Origin: Gentiana macrophylla
Taxonomy: Eukaryota > Streptophyta > Magnoliopsida > Gentianales > Gentianaceae
Reading direction: 5' to 3'
Assembly (NCBI GenBank): GCA_026214975.1
Contig: JAOBSW010001187.1
Location: 62,001-126,000, forward strand
Length of the DNA: 64,000 bases
This document shows, one piece after another, positions 23,849-36,350 of this stretch. The notes under the pieces are model-generated. The model was given only the letters and a program-made list of their open reading frames with translations, made no database searches and had not been told where the DNA came from. Position 1 is the first letter of the stretch. Every line of letters starts with the position of its first letter. The position numbers and the translations under genes are program-made.

Positions 23849-24298
23849 TTTAAACTTTTTATAGCAAGAGAATTAAAGGTAAAGGAAGGAAATGAGCATT
23901 TTAGGAATGCTGCATCTGTTTCCTTTTATAGACAAAGCTTGGACTGAAATGGAAATATCCTGAGAAGATCCTGCAGCCTACTACACCGGCGCGTGCCGGA
24001 CACCAACCGCGCGCGTGCGGTCAAATAGTCTTTCGATCGAGAGATATTTCAATTTCTAGCTTGATCCGACTTTTATTTTCGACAAAAGATTCGCATATTT
24101 CTAAAAGCGTGGGGAAAAGATCTAAAAACATCCGAAAACTACGAAAAAGATACAAAATAACAATGTGCACTACCCCGAGAGTGCATCAAGCGCTTAACGT
24201 ACAAAACAAACATAACAAAAACTAAGTCAAACCAAAAAGTAGATAGTTATACAACAAAGAAAAGAAATCACTCGTCCTCATCATAGTTAAGATCGATG
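23849..24298 (-). other. Spacer between ORF-a and ORF-b of C
   Basis: 450 bp without a convincing frame. It contains CCGGCGCGTGCCGG at about 23986-23999 and the related ACCGCGCGCGTGCGGT just after. These GC palindromes also occur in the LTRs and at 26280-26320. Confidence 0.6.
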
Positions 24299-25829
24299 TC
24301 ACGGTAGAGGTCGCAGATCGAGATGATGATGATCCAAATAATAAACGGAAGTATAATCAGCTCCTTGCATTGCGTCGTATGAATACCATAAGCGAGCTGG
24401 CTGTGGATCCGATCTGAAGTTCGAAAATGATTTTCCATCCTCATCGTCGACATAGAAACTTGATCCCTGAAGACCAAATGAACCAAATCCTGCTGTCACA
24501 TCTGCTACAGAAGTCACTCCTCCCATGCCCAAGGATGTCCCTGGTGTACCTGTAAACATACCACCCTGTCCTATGGATGACGGCGTATAGTCCTGATAAA
24601 TAACAGGTGGCGGAATCGGCGGAATCCAATCTGGCATAGTATACGGGTCAGGCTGACTATAGGGGTGTCTAGCAGAAATCTCAGCAAATCTAGGATCAAA
24701 CTCACTCATAGCATCCCGAAATCCTCTCTGACCAACTCTAATGTCCTCAGCCCAAAATCTATTCTTCTCACAGGCTAAAGCTATATTAGCATCGATTCTA
24801 GCTCGAGCTTGAACTAAATCTTTGAAACATAGCCTCAACTTGGCTCTGCTGTGTGGGTCTTTGGACTGTCTAGGTGGTCTAGGTACTTGAGTGTGAATAG
24901 GAGGTGGAGGTGGTGGTTGTTGCTGCTGACGATTAGGATTATTGTAATCTATTACTCCAGTAGGTAAGGCTCTCAGTTTAAGACCAATGGGAGGAATGAA
25001 GGAGACACAGATTCTATCCGAGGGTAAGACAGGGACTTCGCAAGCTCACACAAGGCGAGAAATGAGACTAGGAAAGCGGGAGGCGTCCCCTCGATAACGA
25101 GTGCTTGCAAACTCACATGCCTTAGAAAAGATCAATTTCCCAGATTTATAGGAATATCATTAACCATGGCCCAAGCAATAACCACTTCCTCTCGACCAAA
25201 TGCACAAACATGTGTGGAAGGACATACATTATGGCCTAAGAACCATTTTATTGCCCGTATGTCCCTAATACAATTCCCATAAGCAAACCTATTTTCTATC
25301 CATTCATTAAAGTAGGGTCAAAGGCTTCTTTGGGCTTCATAAGCTTTGGTTTGTAGAGCCATAGGATGTTCTAAACCCCATACATTGTGATAATCCTCCT
25401 CTTACGGTATATCGGTTAAGCCATAGAATACATTAATCATAGCAGGGTAAAAGTAACATTAACACTTCTTAGAGGATACAGTCATCTCCTCAACCGTGAC
25501 AAGATCATAAGTAGATAATCTTGAATAAAACTCGATACCAAAGAAACGTTAATCTTATCTTTCCTATCCATAGCTACATCCAATCATCCTCTATCCTTGA
25601 GAATTTCTTTCACTGCTTTACCAATCTTTGAAAAATCAATCCCTCGTTCTAACCAAACCTTACTTTTACTAAAGTACTCATCATATGCCCGCTTAGCTTC
25701 TGCACTAGCGGTTTTCTCAAAGGTTAAAGTTTTCTCCTTTTTGGTTAAAGGTCTAGTTTGAACTACCGGTACTACGATTGGTACTTCAGTCTTTTTCCTC
25801 TTAGGATTACTTCTAGATGATGAGGCCAT
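24299..25829 (-). pseudogene. ORF-a of element C: Athila-ORF-like accessory protein
   Basis: ATG at 25829 opens a basic N-terminus (SRSNPKRKK), then 'WLERGIDFSKI', a stop and frameshift near 25580-25540, 'IEFYSRLSTYDLVTVEEM', 'MINVFYGLTDIP', 'SLISRLCEVPVLPSDRI', and a QQQQPPPPPP linker at about 24915-24935. A C-terminal 180-residue part (24838-24299) is rich in charged helices and then G/S/Y. Position after integrase fits the Athila-type extra ORF, sometimes called env-like, but I see no signal peptide or transmembrane helix. The order of motifs matches ORF-b. Confidence 0.6.
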
Positions 25830-27140
25830 CTACGATAGTGGTATGACAAAACAACAACACAAACAAACAACACCAACAACAAGAACAAACAATTACTTAG
25901 GCTATAAAATCAAAATAAATTCAAAATAATTTCAGAAATTTAACTAAAATTTGAAATATTTGAAATATATATATATTATTACCTTAAGAAGCTAGAATGA
26001 AAAGCTAGGTCGCCGGAATTAATGGGGGTCGCCGGAATGAGAGAAAAGAGAGCCTTGAGCTTGCCAAGCTTCAACTTTTTCCAATGGGTATCTTCTTTTA
26101 TGATTAAGTTGAAGAGAGGAAGAGAGATTAACACTTATGTGATGTTTGAGTGAAGAAAATTAATGGAAAATTGTTGATTTTTGAGGAGAAGAGAGGGAGA
26201 AGTCGGGATGTTCTTCAATTCGAAATGAGGGTGTGAGAAATGAGGAAAGGGGCGCATTTTTTAGGGTTAAGTGTGTACACACCGGCGCGTGCCGGTAGTG
26301 TACCGGCGCATGCCGGTCACATAGTCCCCAAAAAACGGAATTTTTGTCATTTTTTGTGTAATAAGCTCTAATTATATCACATAAAAATCATTTGATGTTA
26401 ATCCTATGATTTATGTTATATAATCTAAGTTTAATACGATTTTTCTATATAAAACTTGATAAAATATAAAAACTAATATAATATTGAAATCACATATTTT
26501 TGATATAATATACCTACTTTACATGATAAAATAGGTTTATTATAAATTTTTCATAAAATATTTTTCTTTTAAGTTTAGAAAAATAACTTTAAAAATACTG
26601 AAATTTAATTAAAATTTGAAAAATTAAAAACACACTTTGAAATTCTTAGGATTTTTGCTAACTCCTTCAATCTCGGATCCTCAAGATTGTTATCATAACG
26701 GTCCTTAACCTTTCTCCTAGAGTGATGCGTTTGAATTATCTCTTTGTATTCCCCGTGATTTTCGGATAACCACCTAATCGTTCCTTCTTAATAACATTCA
26801 AACACTCATCCCGGGATATGGTTGTATTTCTTCCACATCATCAAAGATGTTCCATTTTTCCACAGATATCTACACTTCATTAAAAACCTTGCTCTTCTTT
26901 TATTGCACTCCTTGAATTTCCATTACAAAGTTCTCTTTCTCGACTTGATTAATAATTCCTTATTTAATTTAGAAACTAAGGCTTCTATCTTAAAGGCGAC
27001 ATCCTTATTTAGACCTAATCTTAAAAGTAAAATAAAAACTTTTATTCTATCTATGAAAGGCATCCAGGTTCTTTTTTACGTCTATCCGGTAAAAGACGAA
27101 ACTACTTTAAAATGCATATTAAAAGGTGAATTAGAAAGAT
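25830..27140 (-). other. Spacer between integrase and ORF-a of C
   Basis: A/T-rich, with two adjacent palindromes CCGGCGCGTGCCGG and CCGGCGCATGCCGG at 26280-26320. On the minus strand this is the untranslated stretch before ORF-a, where a splice acceptor or internal promoter would be expected if ORF-a is expressed separately. The part from 26640 to 27140 may still hold the tail of pol but I cannot align it. Confidence 0.5.
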
Positions 27141-28590
27141 AGTACTGTAATCGGTGAGTTTAAAATTTCGCTTCCTCAATTCGTTGGAAGGTCGATAAGT
27201 AATAATACTTCTTTACATTTGAGGTATCCTTCGACTTCCACGAACAATTTCACCTGTGTCCATTGGCTATAAAAGTTGTTTTTCCATCGCTTAGTTCAAC
27301 GACTCGGACTTATAGATTTTTGTTACGTCATATGGACTGTCCATCTAGATTTAAGCTTTTCCGAAACAACTTCAAACGTGAATTATATAAAAGTACTCGA
27401 TCACCTATATGGAACTCACGACTATAGATTTTCTTGTCATGAAAAGCTTTGTATGCGTTCCTTGTAGATTCGAGCATTTTCATAAGAATCGAGTCGAAAT
27501 TCTTCTAGTTCATTAATCGAAGTAATCTATGATCACCGGCGACTTTAGGATCAAAGTTTAGAAATTTAATAGCCCATAAAGCTCGGTGTTCTAATTCAAC
27601 AGAGGAGATGACAAGATTTTCCAAATACTAATTTGTAAGGAGAAATGCCCAATCGGTGTTTTAAAGGTCGCTCAGATGCCCATAATGCATCATCAAGTCT
27701 TTCGCCAGCTTTTACGATTCGAGTCCTTTGTCTTCTCCACGATTCTTTTAATTTCTCTATTAGACACCTCTACCTGTCCACTAGTTTGTGGATGATAGGG
27801 TGTTCCAAGTTTATGAGTTACACCATATTTCTCAATTATCTTAGTAAATGGTCGGTTACAAAAATGTGAACCTCTATCACTAATGATAGCCCTCGGAATG
27901 CCATATCGTGTGAATATATTCTTTTTAAGGAACCTTAGCACTACTCTGGTATCATTAGTGGGGAGAGCTTCAGCTTCTACCCATTTAGAAACATAATCAA
28001 CCATTACAAGAATAAATCTTTTTCCAAAAGATATAGGGAAAGGTCCCATGAAATCTATGCCCCACACATCAAATAGTTCACATTCTAAAATCGGTTGCAT
28101 AGGCATTTCATGTTTTTTCGATATATTTCCCCATTTTTGACATGATTCACAAGATTTTGCATATTTATATGCATCTCTATATAGTGTAGGCCAATAGAAA
28201 CCACATTGTAAAACTTTGAAAGCGATTTTCCATCCTCCATGATGACCTCCGCCTCACGATCATGACAAAATGATAATACACTTAAAATTTCACTATCAGA
28301 ATACATTTCCTAATTATTCCATCCGAGCATCTTCGGAAAAGATCCGGTTTATCCCAATAATAAAACTTTAAGTCGTAAAAAAGAACTTCTTTTCTCATTT
28401 GCCAAGTCCAATGAGGTGGGATGTACTTACAGGTAATGTAGTTAACAATATCCCCAAACCATGGCGAATCTTCCTTTGATGGTATTCTAGTTTTTAATAA
28501 TCGCATGGTTGAAGGAGTATCTATCTTAAGCAGTTTCTCATCCGAAACGAATCCTCGAATTTCTTTTCCTTTTCCTTCATCATTATCCAT
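27141..28590 (-). pseudogene. pol: Integrase of element C
   Basis: Broken into several frames. The zinc-binding N-terminal segment lies in the 28590-28085 part. The catalytic core has the first acidic residue in '[13 protein letters not shown]', the second in 'IISDRGSHF', and the glutamate in '[13 protein letters not shown]', so the D,D,E triad is visible (28060-27740). The C-terminal part continues in other frames to about 27280, with recognisable words for 'LNELEEFR' and 'SRLKLF'. The enzyme would insert the cDNA copy into the genome. It follows RNase H directly, as in gypsy elements. Confidence 0.85.
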
Positions 28591-28610
28591 CCCGCTTAGA
28601 TGATCCGCTA

Positions 28611-29990
28611 CTACATTTTCACTTCCTTTTTATCCTTAATTTCAATATCAATTCTCAAAATATGAATCCACCTAAGAAGACGCGGTTTGGCATCTTTCTT
28701 ACTTAAAAGATACTTGAGTGAATGGTCCGTGTAGACTATTACCTTAGAACCAACAATATATGATCGAAACTTATCTAAGGCAAATATTACGATAGCAGCT
28801 TCTTTCTCGGTAGTTGCATAATTAAGTTGAAGTGCGTTTAATGTGTGAGAAGCATAGTAGATAGCTTTGAGAATTTTGTTATACCGTTGACCTAAAACAG
28901 CTCCTACAACTAAATCACTTGCATCACACATAATTTCAAACGGCAAATCCCAATCTGGTGCTACTAGTCTTGGTGCAAGAGTTAATTTCGCTTTTAGGGT
29001 CTTAAAGGCTTCCATACATTTATCATCAAAGTTAAAAGGTACTTTTTTCTAGCAAATGACTCGGGGCTTTGCTATTTTTGAGAAATCTGCAATAAACCTT
29101 CTATAAAATCCTGCATGTCCAAGAAATCCTCTTAACGCTTTCAAATTAATTGGTGGAGGTAATTTTTCAATTACTTCGACTTTAGCTTTATCAACTTCAA
29201 TTCCTACTTGAGTTCTATGACCTAGTACAATTCCTTCGAGATACCATCAAATGACATTTTTCCCGATTTAGAAACAAGTTGGTATCTTCACGGCGTTGTA
29301 AAAGCGCGTTCTAAGTGTGATAAACATTTATCAAAAGAATCTCCATAAACACTAAAGTCGTCCATAAAAATTTCTAAGAATTTCTCAACCATATCGAGAA
29401 AATATTGCCATCATACATCATTTGAAATGTAGCAGTGCATTACATAATCCAAACGGCATTCTTTTATAAGCAAAAGTTCCATAGGGACAAGTGAAAGTAG
29501 TTTTTCTCTATCTCCTTTGCAATGAATATCTCAGTAAATAACTGAATAACCATCTAAAAAGCGATAATACTTATGTCCACTCAATCTTTCCAACATCCGC
29601 ACGATGAATGGAAGTGGATGATGATCCTTTTAGTATGATCATTCAGATTTCGAAAGTCAATACACATTCGATATCCTCGTAATTTCCCTTGTCGGAATCC
29701 ATTCATTTTATCATTTTCTTTTCTTGTGAAACCTCCTTTCTTTGGAACTACTTGAGTCGGACTTACCCATTCACTATCTCGATATGGGAAAGATTATTCC
29801 CATTTCTAATAGCTTAATGACCTCTTTCTTAACGATTGTTTGCAAATTTGGGTTGAGGCGGCGTTGTGGCTGAATACAAGGTTTAGCTTCTTCATTCAAA
29901 ATAATCTTGTGAACACAAATTTCGGGCTAATTCCTTTGATATACGCTTAACTTTGTCCATCCAAATGCTTTCTTATGTTGTCTTAACATT
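28611..29990 (-). pseudogene. pol: Reverse transcriptase and RNase H of element C
   Basis: RT is spread over several frames from about 29780 to 29040: 'VVPKKGGF', a 'CIDFRNLND' motif, and the catalytic FMDD at 29357-29368 followed by FSVYGDSF. RNase H follows in an open frame at 29015-28611: 'FEIMCDASDLVVGAVLGQR', 'TTEKEAAIVIFALDKFR' and 'VIVYTDHSLKYL' carry the first D, the E and the second D. The many frameshifts make it inactive as read. Confidence 0.85.
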
Positions 29991-31456
29991 CTTAGTAATT
30001 GATCCTCTTGTTCTTTTGTTAAGGTTGATGAAATGATAATAGGTAGCAGATTATCATTTTCAAGAAAAGCATATTTCAAATTCGAAGGAAGTGGTTTCAA
30101 CTCAGAGATTCCTTGGTGGATCTTCTATCGATGGTTTTAAACTGGTCCTTCCATTTCCAATTTCAAATTTTGATGCCATGGATGTTTAACAAACCCTCCT
30201 TTATCTAAATAAAGGATTACTTCTTTCATTTCAAAGATCATCTTCATCTTCTTTATAGATAGAAAATGCCAAACATTCTTCTAATTTATTTTCATAACCT
30301 TTAGATTTGGCATCCCGAGATAGTAGAATATTCATCTATAAAAGAACATGATTCAAGTTCTTTGTATGGATGGTTTATAGCTTTGAAGATATTGAATGAA
30401 ACTTTATCCTCATTAACTCTCAGTATTAGTTCACCTTTTGAACATCTATCAAAGTCCTTCCTCTGTAGCTAGAAATGGTCGACCTAGAATAATTGGCGCT
30501 GAATATCCTTCTTCCATTTCCATTATTACAAAGTCATCTGGGAAGTAAAATTTATCAATTTTAACCAACACGTCCTCGATTATTCCCTTAGGATGTTTAA
30601 TTGATCTATCTCGCCATCCGAAGGGTCATTTTCAAGATTCGTAAGCTCTCCTATTCCTAGTTTCTTATAATCCTCATAAGACATGAGATTGATACTTGCT
30701 CCTAGATCACACAATACTTTCTTAAGCAGTAAATCCTCCAATTTCACATGGGATAGTGAAACTACCAGGATCTTTAAGTTTAGGAGGTAGTCGATCTTTG
30801 AAGTATTGCAGTAACATTCTTCATTAAGGCATATATTCTCATATTCTTCTAATCGCTTTTTATTAGATAGGATATCTTTAAGAAACTTTCCATAGGCGGG
30901 CATGTTGACTAAAGCTTCTATAACAGGATATTGACATGAATATGACTAAAAGTGTCAAGGAAACGAGCATATTTCTTATCGTTTTATCTTTTTAATTTGA
31001 TCTTTCGTGGATAAGGCAAAGATTCTAGATTTATAGCCTTTGGTTCAAGTCATTTCTCTTTCCTTTCTCCTTGAATCCTTGAGTATTACTTGATCGCCAA
31101 GTTTCATTATCTTGAGATTTTCCTTTAAAACATCCCCTGTATCAACTTTATCCTTCTCGATTTACTTTTAAATCTTCCTGTTTTCTCCCGATTTCCTCGA
31201 CATGTTCCTTAAATAGGGTTCTCGTGTCCTTATCCATAGGATCTTTCGAATTCTAGGGACTTTTACCCATTTTTCACCTTCAATTTCAGGTTCAACATTA
31301 TTACATTTTAAGAATTCTTCGATAATTTCTTCCTCTTCATCGCTGAATTCAAGTTCGTCCTTTTCCTTTATGATATTACCATTTAAATCATTTTCTACCT
31401 CATTGTTTCTGCGTTCTCTGCTTCTAGTATCTTCACAATATTTCTACTACTCGTAA
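29991..31456 (-). pseudogene. pol: Protease region of element C
   Basis: The open frame 30903-30580 contains 'KKVLCDLGASINLM', the aspartic protease site in the D-x-G-A-S form usual for plant gypsy elements, then 'YKKLGIGEL'. The rest, on both sides, is frameshifted gag-pol linker. The protease would cleave the gag-pol precursor. Confidence 0.75.
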
Positions 31457-33167
31457 TCATGCTTTTACCTCTCTCGGGTTTCTTTCAAGATTACTTGGTA
31501 ATCCTCCGGAGGTCTCTTTGTTGTTACGTTCTCCTTCTCTACTCAAATGATCTTCCATATTCCTTAATGATGCTTCTATAGTTCTCATTCTCGTATCATG
31601 TCCACCCATAGACGTTTTCAACATAGTCATATCCTTAGAGACTGAACCTATAGAAGTTATCATAGTTTCTATATTCTGAGCTTGAGTAGATACTACACCC
31701 ATCATTTTTTCCATTAATTTATCCCATTTATCAACTCCTTCAGGTTGGGTTGAACTTTGGGTGACTGGTATAGTTTGAGTAGTATGTTGTGGATAAGATT
31801 TAGGTAACGATTGTAGGTTCTGATTTGATGTATTTCCTTGATGAACTTGATTACTATATGGATTCTTATACTGAACTGGATATGGCGGTTGTCCTGGCTT
31901 ATTAGGGTTTTCAGACCATCTAAAAGTTGGGTGCTCTCTTCTAATAGCATTAAAGGAGTTTGAATACGCGTTGTTCAAATTCCTATGCTGTTGAAAAAAC
32001 TCACCTCTTCCCCTTGAGTATCCTTACGGTTCTTCTATCCCTAATGACACATTATCATGACTTGAGTAGTCATTTGATATGATAGTTTCGGTTTCTGATC
32101 CTACTAGCACTGTAGGTTGTCAAATTTCTACTCAAATTCTCCAAGTGTGCTAGAACTTCCATATTCGATGTGCATTCTCCCGCAAATGCTACTTTCCTGG
32201 TGCTAGAACCGGTTTCCCACATTCTCGTTATTTTTGGAAATCTTTCTCATATAGCATCGTAAACTATTTGGGCTTCACTCATCATTAATGAACCACCACA
32301 TGCATGATCTACATCGCGCACGTGAATCTTTCCTTAATTCTGACAGAAAAGTTGGATTTGCATATCTAAGGAATAACCATGATCGGGACAAGATCTTAGC
32401 AACTTTTTAAATCTCTCCCACGCATTCCCAAGCGTTTCTTCAGATCCTTGTCTAAAGTTGGCAATTTCGACTTTTAATTCCAAATTTCTACCCGGAGTAA
32501 AATACTGCTTTAAGAACTCGGTTTGAATTTCCTCCCAACTAGTCAATGAATGATGTGGGAGTGACATAAACCAATCTCGTGCTCTTCCTTTTAAAGAAAA
32601 AGGAAACATAGACATCCTTGTTAATTCACGATGAGCACCTTGACTTTTGGCTGTATTGCACAATTCTTCGAAAAGATAGAGATGGTGATGTGGATCCTCA
32701 TCATCCTCTCCTAGAAATTGGGCTCTTGCGTCAATTAGACCAAAAAGATGAGATTTTATTTCAAAATTATTTGCTCCTTCATTGGGTAAACGAATTGGAT
32801 TATTAGTCTGGTTTATTCTTAAGGTCCGATCACAAATAGGTCTCGGATTTGGTGGGTTATTATTACGATTGTTCGGTTCCGATTTTGATTATTTCTATTG
32901 CGGTTATTATCATTATTATTCGATTCGGTTATTAGGTTGAGGTAAATTCTGATTAAGGTTTTGGCCATGCCCTTGAGCATGATCTAGCCCTTGTTCAGGT
33001 GTTTCATCACTGGTTTCAGCCATTTTCGTATTTTGATTTGATGATGATTCTCCGTCAGGATTTCCCTGACTAGTATGACCTTGTTTTCTTTCTGCTCTTA
33101 ACCGCCTTTCGTAAGTATCTATGTCAGGCTTATAAGGAGTAAGTGGGGCCTTACTCTTTCTGGTCAT
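31457..33167 (-). pseudogene. gag: gag of element C
   Basis: ATG at 33167, about 180 bp after the PBS. The N-terminus is basic (TRKSKAPL), followed by a Q/N-rich linker. The Retrotrans_gag core is in 32663-32334: 'SMFPFSLKGRARDWFMSLP', 'SWEEIQTEFLKQYFTPGR' and 'ERFKKLLRSCPDHGYS'. The C-terminal part (31978-31457) is rich in Q, N and P, then forms a charged helix. Frameshifts separate the three parts. The product would form the particle shell. No CCHC knuckle was seen, as in many Athila/Tat-like gags. Confidence 0.85.
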
Positions 33168-33345
33168 CAACTAACGAAAACCGAAAATAGTTGAAATCGA
33201 TAAAAGTAAAGATTGGTAACTTACTTATTAGGTAAGTACCAACGAAAAGAAAAATAGAAATGGGGTAAGAAGAGTGTTGACTTATCCTCGAGACTTTTGA
33301 GTTAATATAAGTAGAAATCATTCGAACACAATGAATTAGCGTCGT

Positions 33346-33363
33346 TCCCCGGCAACGGCGCCA
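33346..33363 (-). other. Primer-binding site of element C (tRNA-Asp type)
   Basis: The minus strand reads TGGCGCCGTTGCCGGGGA, identical to the PBS of element A, six bases from the LTR edge at 33370. Confidence 0.92.
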
Positions 33364-33369
33364 TTAAGC

Positions 33370-35222
33370 TGACGGACCTTTTCTATGCTATCAATCCTTA
33401 CCGGCAGTGTACCGGGTCAAATTGTAGTGATAGAGTGATGAGTCAGGTGTCGATCCTCAGGGAAAACTTGGTAATTCACCGTGTGATTAAACACCAAGAA
33501 ACTGTTATTATCTCAATCTAAGTCGCAATTTTATCATCCAACCAAACTCTAAACTAACAAACAATAAATAAAAGCATAAAACTAAAACAGATATATATAA
33601 GTATAAAAATATATATATAATCATATATATATAGATATAAGTATATATAGGTACCAAAACAATATCTAAGGGAGGGAGATAGATATTATAATTATAGACT
33701 AGCCAAGAATATGTTATTGAATCATTATATCTTTTTAGTGAAATTGGATGTGCTCGATCTTTATTTTAAGTTAAATCAATTATACGAAACGGTGCACTCC
33801 TAAACTAAACAATTCATTCTCACACGAGCATCTGAAATTGTCATATGTCCAATCATTTGTCCAAGGTCATCCTCAAGCATGGGTCACTCCCGCTTTTGTC
33901 ATTCGGCCAATTTTAAGGTATGTCAATTAAACAAATGAATTAAGCGTAATAATCTCTCGAGTACATATTTCAATAAGAGTTTGTTTCTCCCGAAACAAAT
34001 CTACCCCGGTTTAGAAATCGGATTCCGTTGTCACGTTTTCACTCGGCCAATTTTACCCTCCGGTCTTTCTATTAACGAGTTCATAACCTAACTACGAGGC
34101 GTCAATTCATAATTAGATTATGAATTCTTTCATATCAAGTAGCTAATTCAATACTTAATATAGAAAGAGATTCATTATAACCGATTTTTATCCAATTTTA
34201 GTATAGTCATCATCCATTTCCTAAAAAGATAATACTAATCCAATTTCATATCTTGGCTAGATACTAAGTTTAGCCTAACAACATAATACCTAAAATATAG
34301 ATACTATAATTAATACATAAACATAAATACATTAGAAAAGTTACCAGGTTACAATTGAAGCATTCAGAGTTGTATCATCCGGAAATAGCAACTCCTTGAC
34401 ATCAATGAGCCTTGATACATCCTCTAAGCATTATAACGAGACTTTATACTACAGCATTATTCCGGCAGAGTGCCGTTTACAGCTTTTATTTAACTAAAAA
34501 CAACAAAACGAAACTATAGAGATATATAGAAGAGAGATATATGCATTGGTACACTTCAAAATGGTTGCAATTGAGGGGTATTTATAGACCATATCACAAG
34601 GCCGGCACGTGCCGGACCACCACGCCGCGCGTGCGGCTACACAAATATATATTCCCTTGTCGAGATTTGTGGGCCCGATTTGAGATTTTTACGCAATATT
34701 CGGCCTTCTCCGGCGCGTGCCGGACATACAACATATCTGATGTTTGTAAAAACCTATCTCGAGCTGTAGACCTCAGATTGACATGATTTGATATTCGTTG
34801 GAAAGCTCTTTTGAAGGCCTACAACTTTCATCAAGGACTTTTTCTCTGAAAATGCCTCTAAGTTAGATCAAATGTCCGTTGAAGATGAGTTACGGTAGAA
34901 ACATTAAGTCTGATTGATCTGTTTCAAAGTTGTTAGATTTTGGCATAATCTTTTATCCCACAAAAACTCATGATTTATACTTCAAAGTATGTCATATTTT
35001 GGGATCTTGGTAAACATCTGATCCTGCAATAATATCAATGAAACACCAAACGTAAATCTGACAAAAAAACATCATTTTTATCGTTTTTATAACTTATGAA
35101 TCTAATTATAACTAACTATGATTTTTATAAGTTTTTAATGCATTTATATGAAATTATACTAAAATATCATAAATATAATAATAAAAAGTCTTATAATTTG
35201 ATCATATATTTTTCATACATCA
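33370..35222 (-). repeat. 5' LTR of element C
   Basis: 1853 bp, a close partner of 19317-21162. Mismatches cluster at CAG/CTG words and at the GC palindromes near 34600-34640, where the second palindrome reads GCCGCGCGTGCGGC instead of CCGGTGCATGCCGG. Confidence 0.92.
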
Positions 35223-35482
35223 CTAGTCAGCCACTGGGAGTCGCATGCGATGCGACTGGCAGGAGTACCTACCTTTCGAAATTGCCGAGATTGATCGACC
35301 ACCGTCGGGGATTAAGGCGACTAGATTGGATCCCAGCCACTAAAGAATTAGTCAAAATCTTGAAAGCCAATTGGGAATAGTTGGCTAGTGGGAGTAAAAC
35401 CTTAGGAGATTTTTAAGTGCAAATTTAGGGTTTTACATACGTGAATTTTACTTATTCTATCTTTATTTATTGTTGTAGAAAA

Positions 35483-36350
35483 ATGTCAAACAAATTGAAC
35501 CTTCGTTCTATCATCGAAAACAAGCTTGACCAAACTAATTTTCTCGATTGGGAAAGGAACCTCAAAATCGTTTTGAGGCAGGAGAAGATTGGCTATGTCT
35601 TGGACGAGGCCCTACCGGAAAAACCCGCTGAGGGTTTGGCTGCAGATGTTGTAGAGAAGTACAAAAAGCACTGTTCTGACAGTACTGATGCTACATGTAT
35701 CATGCTTGCTTCTATAACACCGAGCTGCGAAACAAAGATGAGTCTATGGACGCCTACTCTATCATGGTCCACCTGAAGGAACTTTATGCTTCTCGGTCTC
35801 AGATCGAGAGGTACGAGGTCTCGAAGGCCCTGTTTAGGTTGTAAGATGGCATCCGGGATCGCTTTGTGGGGTCACACGTGCTTAAAATGATCGGGTACAT
35901 AGAGAGGCTTGGGAAGCTGGGCCATAAGTTGGAACGAGTTGAGTATTGACTTGATTCTCGCAATCTCTACACGATTCATTCTCATGATTCGTGATGAACT
36001 ATCACATGAACAAGATAGATTGCTCTCATGCGGAGTTATTGAACATGTTGAAGACTCTTTGAGGGCTTTGTAGGGAAGGGAAAGCAAGTGTCTTTGGTCA
36101 CTTCAAACAAGGGCAAGGCAAAAGCCCAGAAAAAGTCCAAGAAGGTGAAGGCAACACCTAAGCCAACGCCTAAGATAGCGAAAGACAAATACAAGGATGC
36201 TTGCTTCCATTGCGGTGAGACCGGACATTGGAGGAGAAACTGCAAAGGCTTCTTGAGTACCAAGAAGAAGCATTCTGATGCTTCGACTTCAGGAATATTT
36301 ATGATTGAGATCAACATTACTTCTTCTAAGTCTAACCACTTTGGGTATTA
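35483..36350 (+). pseudogene. gag: gag of element D
   Basis: ATG at 35483 opens 'MSNKLNLRSIIENKLDQ', then 'NFLDWERNLKIVLRQEKIGY', typical of copia gag (UBN2/DUF4219-like). The frame shifts near 35740 and resumes with 'AYSIMVHLKELYAS'. Further breaks lie between 35840 and 36070. The CCHC knuckle 'CFHCGETGHWRRNC' at about 36205-36246 is intact. Only about 255 bp of leader separate the ATG from the end of element C, which therefore inserted in the leader and not in the coding part. Confidence 0.87.

Larger units (their letters stand above)
19317..35222 (-). mobile_element. Element C: Ty3/gypsy, Athila/Tat-like, with two extra ORFs
   Basis: 15.9 kb, with LTRs at 19317-21162 and 33370-35222 that start TGATG and end GTCA on the minus strand. 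The flanks are CTAGC (19312-19316) and CTAGT (35223-35227), a TSD with one mismatch. Minus-strand order: PBS, gag, protease, RT, RNase H, integrase, spacer, ORF-a, ORF-b, 3' UTR, polypurine tract. Integrase after RT-RNase H is the gypsy order; the tRNA-Asp PBS and extra ORFs after pol fit the Athila/Tat group. All ORFs are broken. Confidence 0.9.
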
